Assembly (NCBI GenBank): GCA_965233625.1
Contig: OZ247499.1
Coordinates: 5,766,001-5,830,000 of the forward strand
Direction: 5' to 3'
Origin: G965233625 sp965233625
Lineage (GTDB): Bacteria; Planctomycetota; Planctomycetia; Pirellulales; Pirellulaceae
DNA length: 64,000 nt
Below, piece by piece: positions 35,437-44,676 of the stretch. The notes beneath the pieces are model-generated. The model did no database searches. It was given only the letters and a program-made list of their open reading frames with translations, and was not told the DNA's origin. The stretch's first letter is position 1. Every line of letters begins with the position of its first letter. The translations under genes were made by a program, and so were the position numbers.

Positions 35437-38400
35437 ATGAGTAGTCAGACCCAATCCAGGCAGAAGACCGCCGACCGGTTAACTGCCATGCCGCGGAACC
35501 TTGCCGCCCGGCCGGAATGGAAGCCCGTGATTGCCGCGCTGGAGCAGCGGCAGGAGGCTTCTTTCGACGGAGTGTGGGGGTCAGGCTGCGCGCTGCTGGC
35601 GGCGGCATTGCGGCTGGATGCGCCGGGGCCGTTGCTGGTCATCACACCAGGGCGGGAAGAAGCTGCCGCCGTGGCGGCCGATTTACCACTGTTTTTAGGT
35701 GAAGAAGCCGCAGCGGAAGTCTACGCCGCCTGGCACACGCCGCCCGGCGATGAGGCCGCGCGGGACGAGACCCACGGAGAACGGCTGCGGGTCATCAAAC
35801 AAATGCTTTCGCCCACGCCGCCCGCCATCATTACGGCCAGCATCGACGCGTTATTGCAGCCCGCCCCTTCGGCTGAAAGCGTGCAGGCCAACAGCCGGAC
35901 CATCCGCAGCGGGCAGCAGATCGACGTGGAAGAGCTGCAACGCTGGCTGGCCAGCCGCGGTCTGCACAGCACCACAGCCGTAGAACTGCCCGGCGAATTC
36001 TCTCCGCGTGGCGGCATCCTGGATATCTTCGCCCCGGACTGGACGCAGCCGGTGCGGATTGAACTGTTCGACGACGAGATCGAATCTATCCGCACGTTCG
36101 ACGTGGTCACGCAGCGGAGTGAGGCACAGATCGAAGAGATCGAAATCACCGTGCTGCCGGCCGAAGACGACTACGGCGCCCACTTCATCAGCATGCTGCC
36201 CGAGGATGCCTGGGTGCTGCTGCACGAACCAACGCAGTGCCGCGATCAGGCGCAGCAGTATCTTTCGCGCGTGGCGGAACCGGCTAATTATCACAGCATG
36301 AATCAGGTGTTGCAGGCGGCCCATCCGCGGGCGGTGGCCACTTCGGGCGGGTTGCTGGAAGCAGGGGCCGAGGCAAGCTGCCAGCTGCGGTTTGAAACCG
36401 TCGAGCGGATCAGCGGCGACGATATCGGGCTGGTCCGCGCGAATCTGGATACTGCCGCTGGCGAGAGCGATGTCATCATTACCGCCCACACCGCGGGCGA
36501 GATCGAGCGGCTGAAAGAGATCCTGCAATCCACCCGGCTGGCCGCGACCGGGCGGCTGGGGTTTGTGGAAGGGCATCTCAGCAAGGGCTTCCGCTGGCGG
36601 ACGGAAGATGTGCTGCTGATCAGCGGCAGCGAACTGTTTCACCGCGGTGAACTGCGACGCACACCGCGGAAGCGGCGCGGCAAGGCAATCGACAGCTTTC
36701 TGGAACTTCGCGACGGTGATCTGGTGGTGCATCTGGCGCACGGCATCGGCCGCTATTGCGGTATGAAGATGTTCCAGAACAAAGACCGCCAGGAAGAGCA
36801 TCTCACCATCGAGTTCCGCGGCGGCTCAAAGGTGTATGTGCCCGCGGCCAAGATAGACTTGGTGCAGAAATACATCGGCGGCACGAAAACTCGGCCGCAA
36901 CTGGCCACCATCGGCAGCAAGAGCTGGCAGAAGCAGAAACTGGCCGCCGAAGAAGCCGTCAAAGACCTGGCGGCCGACATGCTGCATTTACAGGCCGAAC
37001 GCGCGATGCGGCCGGGCATTGCGTTCGCGGCGGATAACGACTGGCAGGCGGAGTTCGACGGTTCTTTCCCCTACCAGGAAACGCCCGATCAGGCGACCGC
37101 CATCGCGGCGATCAAAGAAGACATGCAGCAGCCGCGGCCCATGGACCGCCTGCTCTGTGGCGATGTGGGCTACGGTAAAACGGAAGTGGCGATGCGGGCG
37201 GCGTTCAAAGCCGTCACCAGCGGCTATCAGGTCGCCGTGCTGGCGCCGACGACGATTCTGGTCGAACAGCACTTTCAGACCTTCACCGAGAGGATGCGCG
37301 AATTTCCCTTCGATATCGCGCGGCTCAGCCGGTTCAGCACGCCCAAGCAGCAGCGGCAGGATGTGGCCGCCATCCGCAAAGGGCAGATTGATGTGGTGAT
37401 CGGCACGCACCGCCTGGCGTCGAAGGATGTGAAGTTCCATAACCTGGGGCTGCTGATCATTGACGAAGAACAGCGGTTTGGCGTGGAGGTGAAAGAGCGG
37501 CTGAAGTCGCTGCGGAGCACGGTGGATGTGCTGACCATGTCCGCCACGCCGATCCCGCGGACGCTGCACATGTCGCTGGTGGGCGTGCGTGATATCTCGA
37601 ACCTGGAGACGCCGCCGAGCGAACGCACCGCGGTGGAAACTCGCGTAACGCGGTTCGACGATCAACTGATCCGCCGGGCTGTGCTGCGGGAGTTAAGCCG
37701 TGGCGGGCAGACCTTCTTTGTGCATAACCGCGTGAGCGATATTCACGAGACCGCCCGCAAGGTGCAGGACATCGTTCCCGAAGCCACCATCTGCGTCGGG
37801 CACGGCCAGATGGCTGAAGGCGAACTAGAAAAGGTGATGGTGGATTTCATCGCCGGCAAGTACGACATCCTGGTCGCTACGACCATCGTCGAAAGCGGGC
37901 TGGACATCCCCAACGCCAACACGATTTTTATTGACGAAGCGGACAAATACGGGCTGGCGGAACTGCATCAACTGCGTGGCCGAGTCGGCCGGTACAAGCA
38001 CCGCGCGTATGCATACCTGCTGATCGAGCCGCATAAGCATCTTTCGCCTGTGGCGGCCAAACGACTGCGGGCGATCGAGGAATTTTCGGAGATGGGCGCC
38101 GGCTTCGCCATCTCGATGCGCGACCTCGAAATCCGCGGCGCCGGCAACTTGCTAGGAGTGCAGCAAAGCGGGCACATTGCTAGCGTTGGCTATGAATACT
38201 ACTGCCAGCTCTTAGAGAATGCGGTGCGGCGGATCAAGAAGCAGCCGGCGCCGCCGAAGCTGGATGTCGAGATCGCTCTGCTGGGCGACGCCTATCTGCC
38301 GTCCAGCTATGTGCCTGCCGGACGGACGAAGATTGACATCTACCGCCGGTTAACGCGACTGGCTTCATACGACGAAGTCGAGAGCATCCGCACAGAGCTG

Positions 38401-38682
38401 CGCGACCGCTTCGGCCCGCTGCCGGAATGTGCAGAGCGGATGATCGCATTCGCGGAATTACGGCTGGATGCGGCGGTCTGGCAGATCCAGGCCATCTATC
38501 TGGAAGGCGATTTCATTGTGCTGGCGTACGCCGACCGTAACCGCATTGAACAGCTGGTGAAACTGCGTGGCGCCGGTAAGATCCGCGTGGTCGATAGCCG
38601 CAAAGCTTATATCAAAATCAAGTCTGCGGCGAAGCAGCCGGACGTGCTGATCGAACTTCTTAAATCGGTGTTGCGGCCATAA
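35437..38682 (+). CDS. mfd: Transcription-repair coupling factor Mfd
   Basis: This 1081-aa protein removes RNA polymerase stalled at lesions and recruits UvrA. The N-terminal UvrB-like module (residues 1-400) has the ELPGEFSPRGGILDIF motif. An RNA-polymerase-interacting CarD-like domain starts near 420 (ELRDGDLVVHLAHGIGRY). The translocase carries Walker A GDVGYGKTEV at about 571-580, the DEEQ box near 674 and FVHNRVSD later. The C-terminal TRCF domain ends the chain. ATG at 35437 is used; the frame continues 13 codons upstream without a better start. It is monocistronic or leads into the SurA-like gene 104 nt on. Confidence 0.96.
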   Translation: MSSQTQSRQKTADRLTAMPRNLAARPEWKPVIAALEQRQEASFDGVWGSGCALLAAALRLDAPGPLLVITPGREEAAAVAADLPLFLGEEAAAEVYAAWHTPPGDEAARDETHGERLRVIKQMLSPTPPAIITASIDALLQPAPSAESVQANSRTIRSGQQIDVEELQRWLASRGLHSTTAVELPGEFSPRGGILDIFAPDWTQPVRIELFDDEIESIRTFDVVTQRSEAQIEEIEITVLPAEDDYGAHFISMLPEDAWVLLHEPTQCRDQAQQYLSRVAEPANYHSMNQVLQAAHPRAVATSGGLLEAGAEASCQLRFETVERISGDDIGLVRANLDTAAGESDVIITAHTAGEIERLKEILQSTRLAATGRLGFVEGHLSKGFRWRTEDVLLISGSELFHRGELRRTPRKRRGKAIDSFLELRDGDLVVHLAHGIGRYCGMKMFQNKDRQEEHLTIEFRGGSKVYVPAAKIDLVQKYIGGTKTRPQLATIGSKSWQKQKLAAEEAVKDLAADMLHLQAERAMRPGIAFAADNDWQAEFDGSFPYQETPDQATAIAAIKEDMQQPRPMDRLLCGDVGYGKTEVAMRAAFKAVTSGYQVAVLAPTTILVEQHFQTFTERMREFPFDIARLSRFSTPKQQRQDVAAIRKGQIDVVIGTHRLASKDVKFHNLGLLIIDEEQRFGVEVKERLKSLRSTVDVLTMSATPIPRTLHMSLVGVRDISNLETPPSERTAVETRVTRFDDQLIRRAVLRELSRGGQTFFVHNRVSDIHETARKVQDIVPEATICVGHGQMAEGELEKVMVDFIAGKYDILVATTIVESGLDIPNANTIFIDEADKYGLAELHQLRGRVGRYKHRAYAYLLIEPHKHLSPVAAKRLRAIEEFSEMGAGFAISMRDLEIRGAGNLLGVQQSGHIASVGYEYYCQLLENAVRRIKKQPAPPKLDVEIALLGDAYLPSSYVPAGRTKIDIYRRLTRLASYDEVESIRTELRDRFGPLPECAERMIAFAELRLDAAVWQIQAIYLEGDFIVLAYADRNRIEQLVKLRGAGKIRVVDSRKAYIKIKSAAKQPDVLIELLKSVLRP

Positions 38683-38786
38683 CGCGGCCGCGCGTATACT
38701 CCGCCGCCTATCAATCCGCCAGGCTGGACGTTTGTCTGCCGCGGCGGCGTGGTTCTTCTCGAAATCAAACACCGGAAAGCACGGTT

Positions 38787-40310
38787 GTGAAACGCTGGCA
38801 CATTGCAATTCTGGCTACCTGCGCCCTTTCGGTGCTGCTAGTCAGCCAAAAGTCGCTGCACGCACAGGAATCGCCCCAACGTTTCCCGGAACTTGGTCCA
38901 GCTGGCGGCGTCTCCACCGATCTGCGCGCGGCTGAACTGCTGCGTGATCCAGAAGAAACACCTTTAATCAGCCCGCAGCCACCGGTCTATCAACGTCCCG
39001 GCGCCCCCGCGCCAGTGCAGGATCTACGAACACCTGCGCGAAACGTGTCCACCCAACCGGGCTTCGCACCGCGTGGTGGTGGATTTCAGCCCCAAGGCGG
39101 CGCGTTCCAGCCCGGCGGCGCCTCCGGCCCAACGCAGCAACCGCCACGGTTTGAACCTTCATCCCGCCCGCCCTATCAGCCGCAAGTCTCAGGGGTTCCG
39201 CCGCAGTATCAACAGCGGCCACCGTACCAGCCACCTTATCAGCCTCAAGGACAGCCTGGCTTTCCGCCGCGTACGCCCCAGCAGCAGCGTCCGCCACAGT
39301 TTGTCGCCCAGCGGCAGAACTCGCCGGTACAACCCGCCGGCGCCCAGGCGAAGCCAGAGCCGCAGAGCCAGTTGTTCTCGCCCGCACAGATCATTGCCCG
39401 CGTGGGCACCGAAACCATTCTGGCCGGCGATATTCAAGGCAACGTCAATCAGATCCTGGCCCCGTACGAAGGCAAAGCCCCCAAGGCGGAGCTGGACCGT
39501 CAGCGGAAGCTGTTAATGCAACAGGCGCTCAAGGTCGCGATTGAAACCAAGCTGATCTATTTCGATTTCCTGCGGGAAATTCCTAAAGAGAACGTTGCCA
39601 ATATCGAAGAAAGTCTGACGGCCGCCTTCACCGATTCGCGACTGCCCGTGCTGATGAAACGGGCGAATGTTACTTCCGCCGCAGAGCTGGATGCCAAGTT
39701 CCGCAAGTACGGCACCTCAGTCGCCAAAGCGCGGCAGGTCTTTTTTGAACAGGTCATGGCGCAGCAGAAGCTGCAACGCGAAATCGATCAGGATCCGGAA
39801 GTCACGCACCAGGAGATGCTGGACTATTACAAAGAGCACCTCCAGGATTACGAGATCAAGCCCAAGGCGCGGTGGGAACATCTGATGGCGGCTTTCAGCC
39901 AGTTTGATGGTGACCGCGACCGCACGTACAGGCATCTGGCGGCGATGGGTAACGAAGTGCTGGGCGGCGCCCCGCTGGAAGCTGTTGCGAAGCGCAGCTC
40001 GCACGGCGTGAATGCCGACCGTGGCGGTTTTCACGACTGGACCCGGCAGGGCAGCCTGGCTTCGCAGAAGATCGACACAGCTCTTTTCTCGCTGCCGTTG
40101 AATCAGCTCAGCCGGCCGATCGTCGATGACCGTGGTTACCATATTGTGCGCGTGGTCGAGCGGAACCCGGCGGGTTACGTTTCGTTCCTGGAAGCACAAG
40201 TCGGTATCAAAGAGAAGATCCAGAAGGCGAAAATGGACAAGCAGCGCGAAGCTTATCTCACCAAGGTCCGCAGCAATGTGGATGTCTGGACCATCTTCGA
40301 CGATCAATAA
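38787..40310 (+). CDS. SurA/PpiC-like periplasmic peptidyl-prolyl isomerase with Pro/Gln-rich linker
   Basis: This 507-aa protein starts with GTG and a signal peptide (MKRWHIAILATCALSVLL, ending HAQE). Residues about 40-200 are a Pro/Gln/Tyr-rich low-complexity linker. A SurA-like helical region follows (about 205-340). The parvulin domain spans about 350-455: GGAPLEAVAKRSSHGVNADRGG, then FSLPLNQLSRPIVDDRGYHIVRV. It probably chaperones exported proteins. A hairpin lies across its stop codon (40309-40346). Confidence 0.9.
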   Translation: MKRWHIAILATCALSVLLVSQKSLHAQESPQRFPELGPAGGVSTDLRAAELLRDPEETPLISPQPPVYQRPGAPAPVQDLRTPARNVSTQPGFAPRGGGFQPQGGAFQPGGASGPTQQPPRFEPSSRPPYQPQVSGVPPQYQQRPPYQPPYQPQGQPGFPPRTPQQQRPPQFVAQRQNSPVQPAGAQAKPEPQSQLFSPAQIIARVGTETILAGDIQGNVNQILAPYEGKAPKAELDRQRKLLMQQALKVAIETKLIYFDFLREIPKENVANIEESLTAAFTDSRLPVLMKRANVTSAAELDAKFRKYGTSVAKARQVFFEQVMAQQKLQREIDQDPEVTHQEMLDYYKEHLQDYEIKPKARWEHLMAAFSQFDGDRDRTYRHLAAMGNEVLGGAPLEAVAKRSSHGVNADRGGFHDWTRQGSLASQKIDTALFSLPLNQLSRPIVDDRGYHIVRVVERNPAGYVSFLEAQVGIKEKIQKAKMDKQREAYLTKVRSNVDVWTIFDDQ

Positions 40311-40346
40311 AAAATACCAGCACACCGCGAGAGGCATGCTGGTATT
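40309..40346 (-). terminator. Rho-independent terminator of the YTV gene
   Basis: Perfect 10-bp stem (40313-40322 with 40337-40346). On the minus strand it is followed by a T-rich run. It overlaps the end of the SurA-like gene and may act weakly in both directions. Confidence 0.6.
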
Positions 40347-40360
40347 GGTTTCATCTTCAG

Positions 40361-40431
40361 GTAGGTCAGGCGTCTGCCTGACGGTGGTTGAGGTGGAACT
40401 CTTTGCGTTGTCAGGCGGGCGCCTGACCTAC
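40361..40431. repeat. GTAGGTCAGGC-type inverted repeat, family 2, copy 1
   Basis: Two 22-bp arms (40361-40382, 40410-40431) form an inverted repeat with two mismatches around a 27-nt spacer; each contains an inner CAGGCG-type palindrome. It lies between two convergent genes. Related copies are at 46098-46174 and, as half an element, at 57556-57577. Confidence 0.82.
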
Positions 40432-40439
40432 GGGTTCAG

Positions 40440-42056
40440 TTACGCACCACAACCGCAACCTGAATCGACCGTCGTAACGTGCGGCGCTCCGTAGGAGGCG
40501 CCACAGCACGAGGTTTGCGGCACGGGGACGCAGACCGTCTTTGGAATCATCTCGCAGTACTGTTCTTCCACCTGGCGCGAAACCGTGTAAGGGATGCAGA
40601 CCTGGTAAGAACTGGTGACAGGCTTTGTCACCGTGCGATAGGTCGTGTAAGCCACCTGACGCGTCTGTGTCACAGGACGGGCGACGGTGTAAGCGACCGT
40701 GCGGGTCCGCTGTTCTACGCGGTAACGGGTCACAGGCACCTGACGGGTGCGAGTTTCCTGCCGGTAGCTGACAACACGCTGCAGCGCGGTCCGTACTTCC
40801 GGGCGGTAGGTGGTCACGCGGTGCATCACGGTACGTGTGACAGGGTGATACGTGGTGACGGCCTGCATGGCGGTGCGTACTTCCGGGCGGAAGGTGGTCA
40901 CAGCCTGCATGGCGGTGCGTGGCTCTTGCCGGTAGCTGACCATCGTGGTGGTGCGGCTACGCTGTTCCGCGCGGTACGAAACCACGGGCACGGTGCGGGT
41001 GCGTGTTTCGCTGCGGTAGGCCGTGGTGCAGTAGGTGTAAGGCACCTGCTGCATCTCTGGACGCATTACGCAGACAGAGTATTGCTCCGTCACCATCTTC
41101 GGCACCCAGGTCTTCTTCACAACCGTGCAGGTCTGCGGCTGGCAGCAGCTTGTGGTGCAACCACCGCAGGAAGATCCGCAAGAGCCACAACCGGCAGCGG
41201 TGCCAAACAACGAACAACCGCGACCGCAGTGGCTTGCTCCGCATCCACCGCAACTGCTGGTGCAGCAGGTGTTGCAGGTAGGTTCGACAGGAACCTTCAT
41301 CACGCACGTAGTGTAATGTCCAGCGTCGCGGGTGCGGGTCCGCGTTTCCGTCTTGGGCACCATCCGGCACACGGTCCGCATGCCCTGGTGCGTCTGCGTG
41401 TAAGGCACGCTGACAGAATACTGCTGCGTCCGCTGCGAATACTGCGGCACCATGACCGTGTACTGGCTGGTCACGGGCTTATATTCCGGGATCGTTACGT
41501 AGTACTGACGGGGCACCATCTTTACCTGCGGTACAGCAACGGTGTACTGCCGCGGTACGTAATTCACTCTGGCCACATTCACCGTGTAAGAACGCGGCAC
41601 CAGTGAGGTCTGCGGCACGTTAACGGTGTATTGCCGTTGGACGTAGCTGACCTGCGGAATGTTAACTACGTAAGACTGCGTCACCATCTGTGTGTAAGGG
41701 ATGCTGACGTTGTAAACCTGCTGCCGGGTGCGGACTTCGGGCACGTAGGTGGTGTACGACTGCGTGCGATAGTTGACCTGCGGCACGTAGCTGGTGGTGT
41801 GCGTGGTCTGCTGACGCGTCTCGTAGCGGTAGCGTGTTTCGGTCACGGTGCGATGGCGCACTTTGCGGCAGGGCACATAGATGGTCTTGTAGGTGTATTG
41901 AGGTTCTTCACAACCGCCGCAGCCACCACAGGCGCCACAACCGGTGCTAACCGAGCATCCACACAGGGCACGCAAGCCAGCCGTGGCCGTGGATACAGAG
42001 GTGCAGGTCATCGCTAAAACAGCGACAACCGGCAGAAGACATCGCAGGTAGTTCAT
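40440..42056 (-). CDS. YTV-motif cysteine-rich envelope protein
   Basis: This 538-aa protein has a signal peptide (residues 1-26, ending STATA). It consists almost wholly of short repeats. The first half repeats YTV-x-VPQ and similar blocks (VPRSYTVNV, VPRQYTVAV, VTSQYTVMV) every 15-17 residues. The middle (about 245-310) is a Cys/Gly-rich knot with CGGCGG-type runs. The second half repeats RT-x-x-x-VTTYRPEV blocks. YTV-repeat proteins are reported as abundant planctomycete cell-surface proteins; a structural role is likely. Many Cys near both ends suggest disulfide cross-links. Confidence 0.85.
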   Translation of the reverse strand: MNYLRCLLPVVAVLAMTCTSVSTATAGLRALCGCSVSTGCGACGGCGGCEEPQYTYKTIYVPCRKVRHRTVTETRYRYETRQQTTHTTSYVPQVNYRTQSYTTYVPEVRTRQQVYNVSIPYTQMVTQSYVVNIPQVSYVQRQYTVNVPQTSLVPRSYTVNVARVNYVPRQYTVAVPQVKMVPRQYYVTIPEYKPVTSQYTVMVPQYSQRTQQYSVSVPYTQTHQGMRTVCRMVPKTETRTRTRDAGHYTTCVMKVPVEPTCNTCCTSSCGGCGASHCGRGCSLFGTAAGCGSCGSSCGGCTTSCCQPQTCTVVKKTWVPKMVTEQYSVCVMRPEMQQVPYTYCTTAYRSETRTRTVPVVSYRAEQRSRTTTMVSYRQEPRTAMQAVTTFRPEVRTAMQAVTTYHPVTRTVMHRVTTYRPEVRTALQRVVSYRQETRTRQVPVTRYRVEQRTRTVAYTVARPVTQTRQVAYTTYRTVTKPVTSSYQVCIPYTVSRQVEEQYCEMIPKTVCVPVPQTSCCGASYGAPHVTTVDSGCGCGA

Positions 42057-42374
42057 ATTCGCTCCAACAGATGGAATTAGATTTCAGATTGCTACCACAA
42101 TATAGGTAGCCGTTTGCGCATGAGCAAGAAATCCAGTTTAGTCAAAATGGCGGGTTTGCAGGCTTCATTGAATGTCCATCCATATTGTGCAGAATGCACG
42201 GCTTGTAGCAATTGGGGGGATGTAGGCGAAGTGGGATTTGGCGGTTAATTCGCCATGCAACCTCCGGGGTGCGACAGTAGGCATACCGTAGGGGAGGTGT
42301 TATCCTGCGTGAAGGAATTTCCACGCCGCAGCGCTTAGCCTTCTAAGGTTGAGCCCTTGAGGGATGAGGTTGCT
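42057..42374. other. Divergent spacer between the YTV gene and the PII gene
   Basis: This 318-bp stretch has no gene. It must carry the promoters for both genes. A CCTCC/GGAGG complementarity near 42262-42298 is weak. I see no clear operator. Confidence 0.4.
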
Positions 42375-42722
42375 ATGCAGCTGATAATTGCCATTATTCA
42401 GCCCACAAAACTACTGACCGTCCAGGAAGCCCTGGCGAAGATCGGCGTTGACCGCATGACCATCTGCGATGCAACGGGTTATGGCCGGCAGCGTGGTCGC
42501 ACGGCGTTGTATCGCGGGATTGAATATAAGACGCATCTGCTACGGAAAGTGACCCTGGAGATCGCGGTCAACGATGACTTTCTCGACCGCACCATCGAAA
42601 CGCTGGTGGAAGTCGCCCGCACCGGGCCCGACGGCAACATCGGCGACGGCAAGATCTTCGTCATGCCCATGGACAGCGTGCACCGCCTGGGCGAACCGCG
42701 CACCGGGCCGGAAGCCATCTAA
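42375..42722 (+). CDS. glnB: PII-family nitrogen regulatory protein
   Basis: This 115-aa PII protein has the T-loop GRQRGRTALYRGIEYKTHLLRKV; Tyr51 matches the uridylylation site. The B-loop RTGPDGNIGDGKIFV and the C-loop are complete. PII binds ATP/ADP and 2-oxoglutarate and steers nitrogen metabolism. The T-loop is somewhat different from E. coli GlnB (Arg and Ile instead of His and Ala/Val), so the partner set may differ. No amtB or glnA is adjacent. A small receiver-like protein lies 45 nt downstream, possibly cotranscribed. Confidence 0.92.
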   Translation: MQLIIAIIQPTKLLTVQEALAKIGVDRMTICDATGYGRQRGRTALYRGIEYKTHLLRKVTLEIAVNDDFLDRTIETLVEVARTGPDGNIGDGKIFVMPMDSVHRLGEPRTGPEAI

Positions 42723-42767
42723 ACAGCGGCCAACTCCATTCCGCCAATACTCATTTTTGAAGATGTT

Positions 42768-43121
42768 ATGGACGCACTGTACCTGACCACCGATCTGATG
42801 TTCTCTTCCCGGGTCGAAGGCGCCGCGGCGGCTGCCGGCGTGAAGCTGGCCGATTACGGCATGGTCGATAAACTTCTGGAAGCCGCCCAGGAGACGCCGC
42901 CACGCGTAGTGGTGGTGGATCTGGACGCGCCGAAACTTGACATGGCCAGTTTTGTGTCGCAGCTTAAAGCGCTGGACCCCGCGCCGGCTGTGGTTGCCTA
43001 CGGCTCGCACGTGCACGTCGACAAACTGGAAGCCGCCCAGAACGCCGGTTGCGACGCGGTGCTGACCCGCGGACAGTTCAACAGCCAGATGGGGCAGGTT
43101 CTGCAACACTTTGCGGGTTGA
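42768..43121 (+). CDS. Small receiver-like (pseudo-receiver) protein
   Basis: This 117-aa protein has the alternating strand/helix layout of a CheY-type receiver. The central VVVVDLDAP could supply the phospho-acceptor Asp, but the acidic pair after strand 1 is replaced (LYLTTDLMF), and the conserved Lys of strand 5 is absent (DAVLTRGQF). I therefore read it as a receiver that is probably not phosphorylated in the usual way. It sits 45 nt after the PII gene. Confidence 0.72.
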   Translation: MDALYLTTDLMFSSRVEGAAAAAGVKLADYGMVDKLLEAAQETPPRVVVVDLDAPKLDMASFVSQLKALDPAPAVVAYGSHVHVDKLEAAQNAGCDAVLTRGQFNSQMGQVLQHFAG

Positions 43122-43167
43122 AACGTCTGGCCCGCGCCAACTTCACCGCCAAAGTCCAACGTGTTGC

Positions 43168-43584
43168 ATGACGAGTAATCCCTATCAGTCGCCCACCGCA
43201 ACCGCCGCACTCACACCGCGGGCCTGGTTTTTCAGCAGTCTGGCGTCGCTGCTGCCGGCGGCCTTCCCGGTTCTACTCACCGCGGCCTTCTACGGTGCCT
43301 GGCTGAGCGGCTGGATCGCACTGGGGCACGCACCGCGGCCCTATCTGGATGACCCGTGGGAAATCGGTTTCATCACCCGCAGCGTGTACATTTTCGCTTG
43401 CATCGTGCTGGTGAGTATGCCGGCCGGTGTGCTGGGAAGCCTCTCGGTCTACATCTGGCGCCTGTTCCGCTGGGACTGGTCCCAACGCGTATTCTACACC
43501 TGCATTATCGCAACCATCTGGGTCGCCGCCTTCACGCTGTTACGCGCCGATCCTCTACGCGTGGTGGACTGGTTCTTTGATTAG
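43168..43584 (+). CDS. Small three-TM membrane protein
   Basis: This 138-aa protein starts MTSNPYQSPTA, a start seen on many planctomycete membrane proteins of unknown function, and has three hydrophobic segments (about residues 20-50, 72-95 and 108-126). No catalytic motif is visible. It begins 46 nt after the pseudo-receiver gene and may be in the same transcript. Confidence 0.75.
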   Translation: MTSNPYQSPTATAALTPRAWFFSSLASLLPAAFPVLLTAAFYGAWLSGWIALGHAPRPYLDDPWEIGFITRSVYIFACIVLVSMPAGVLGSLSVYIWRLFRWDWSQRVFYTCIIATIWVAAFTLLRADPLRVVDWFFD

Positions 43585-43716
43585 AACACCTCGCTGAGAA
43601 CCGCGGGTGCGGTCGCATCCCGGTCGATGCGTTACGAATCGCGAACCAAGGTTTCGTGGGTGTGTCTTTGGCTGTGCAGCGTCCTTCAATTCCTGTCTCG
43701 CAGCGTGACGAATTTA

Positions 43717-44166
43717 ATGAATCCAGACGTGATCCGTTTCTACAGTGTGGCGGACGAGTACGGCGAGTTCTCAAATTTCGCCTTGTACCCGGTCACCATG
43801 AAGAAGAAACGCTGGCCAACGACCGAGCATTATTTCCAGGCCCAAAAGTTCACGGACAAAAAGGATCAGGAGGCTGTACGAAAGGCCAACTCTCCGATGC
43901 TTGCGGCGCGGATGGGCCGCGACCGGAAGCGTAAGCTGCGTCGCGACTGGGAATCCGCCAAGGTCAACATCATGCGCGAGGCGGTGCACGCCAAATTCAC
44001 CCAGCACGATGAACTCCGCGAACTGCTGCTATCAACGGGCGATGCAAAGATCGTCGAACACACGGAGAACGACAACTACTGGGGCGACGGAGGCGATGGC
44101 CGCGGCAAGAACATGCTGGGACGCGTGCTCATGGATGTCCGCCGGTTGTTGCGCGAAGATGCATAA
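43717..44166 (+). CDS. NADAR (YbiA-like) N-glycosidase family protein
   Basis: This 149-aa protein matches NADAR/YbiA: EFSNFALYPV near residue 15, WPTTEHYFQAQKF near 33-45, KFTQHDELRELLLSTGDAKIVEHTENDNYWGDG (about 95-125) and a GKNMLGRVLM end. E. coli YbiA removes ribose-phosphate from riboflavin intermediates; other NADAR proteins remove ADP-ribose from nucleic acid bases. ATG 43717 is chosen; the longer frame from 43627 adds 30 residues without family similarity. Confidence 0.88.
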   Translation: MNPDVIRFYSVADEYGEFSNFALYPVTMKKKRWPTTEHYFQAQKFTDKKDQEAVRKANSPMLAARMGRDRKRKLRRDWESAKVNIMREAVHAKFTQHDELRELLLSTGDAKIVEHTENDNYWGDGGDGRGKNMLGRVLMDVRRLLREDA

Positions 44167-44201
44167 ACGCTGAAGGCTGACGATGTTTTTGGAATAACGG
44201 C

Positions 44202-44654
44202 CTAGCCGCCGTTTCCATCGTTCGATTCCTCTTCCACGTCATGATCCAGGTCGCGAAGACATTTTCTCAGGCTAATTTCGCCGCGTCTGTATATCTCCAA
44301 TAGCTTAGGCGTCGCCTGCCGGCGCTCTGGCCGGAAACCAACCCAGGCTGGAAAGAGCTTTAGTCCATGTTCCCAGACTGATTTGATTTCTTCGCGAGGC
44401 TCTCCCAGCATCAAACTGGTGCGGTACGCGAAAATGAATCGCAAGCCGCCGCCTATCAAACGCCGCGGCACTACTTGCCGGTCGGTTTCATCGTTCCAGA
44501 TTAGGGCGCCGGACAAGAGTTCGTAACGGGGATCCTCATGTGTTGCCGGCGTATTTATAGCGTTCAACGTAGCAGAATGCTGTCTGAGCAATTCGAATGG
44601 ATCGGGAATTTCGTCGCGATGGGTCGATTTTGAAGGGCTCACAGTGGCTCCCAT
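44202..44654 (-). CDS. Unidentified protein coupled to the MNIO gene
   Basis: I do not recognise this 150-aa protein. It follows the DUF692 gene by 22 nt (or 7 nt if the TTG at 44669 is the start), so it is very likely in the same operon. It is soluble, acidic at the end (DLDHDVEEESND), with an Arg/Leu-rich helical middle (RRLIGGGLRFIFAYRTSLMLGEP). The usual bufferin partner BufC is DUF2063; I cannot match this protein to it. It may be a distant substitute or an unrelated passenger. Confidence 0.7.
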   Translation of the reverse strand: MGATVSPSKSTHRDEIPDPFELLRQHSATLNAINTPATHEDPRYELLSGALIWNDETDRQVVPRRLIGGGLRFIFAYRTSLMLGEPREEIKSVWEHGLKLFPAWVGFRPERRQATPKLLEIYRRGEISLRKCLRDLDHDVEEESNDGNGG

Positions 44655-44676
44655 TTGGACGTTCCGCAACGTACCC

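Noticed and set aside
40479..41606. 375-aa frame opposite the YTV gene
   Set aside because: It simply mirrors the repeats of the YTV protein.
40440..42056. Repetitive DNA as a CRISPR-like or tandem-repeat locus
   Set aside because: The repeats encode a continuous protein with variable codons; there is no constant direct repeat plus spacer pattern.
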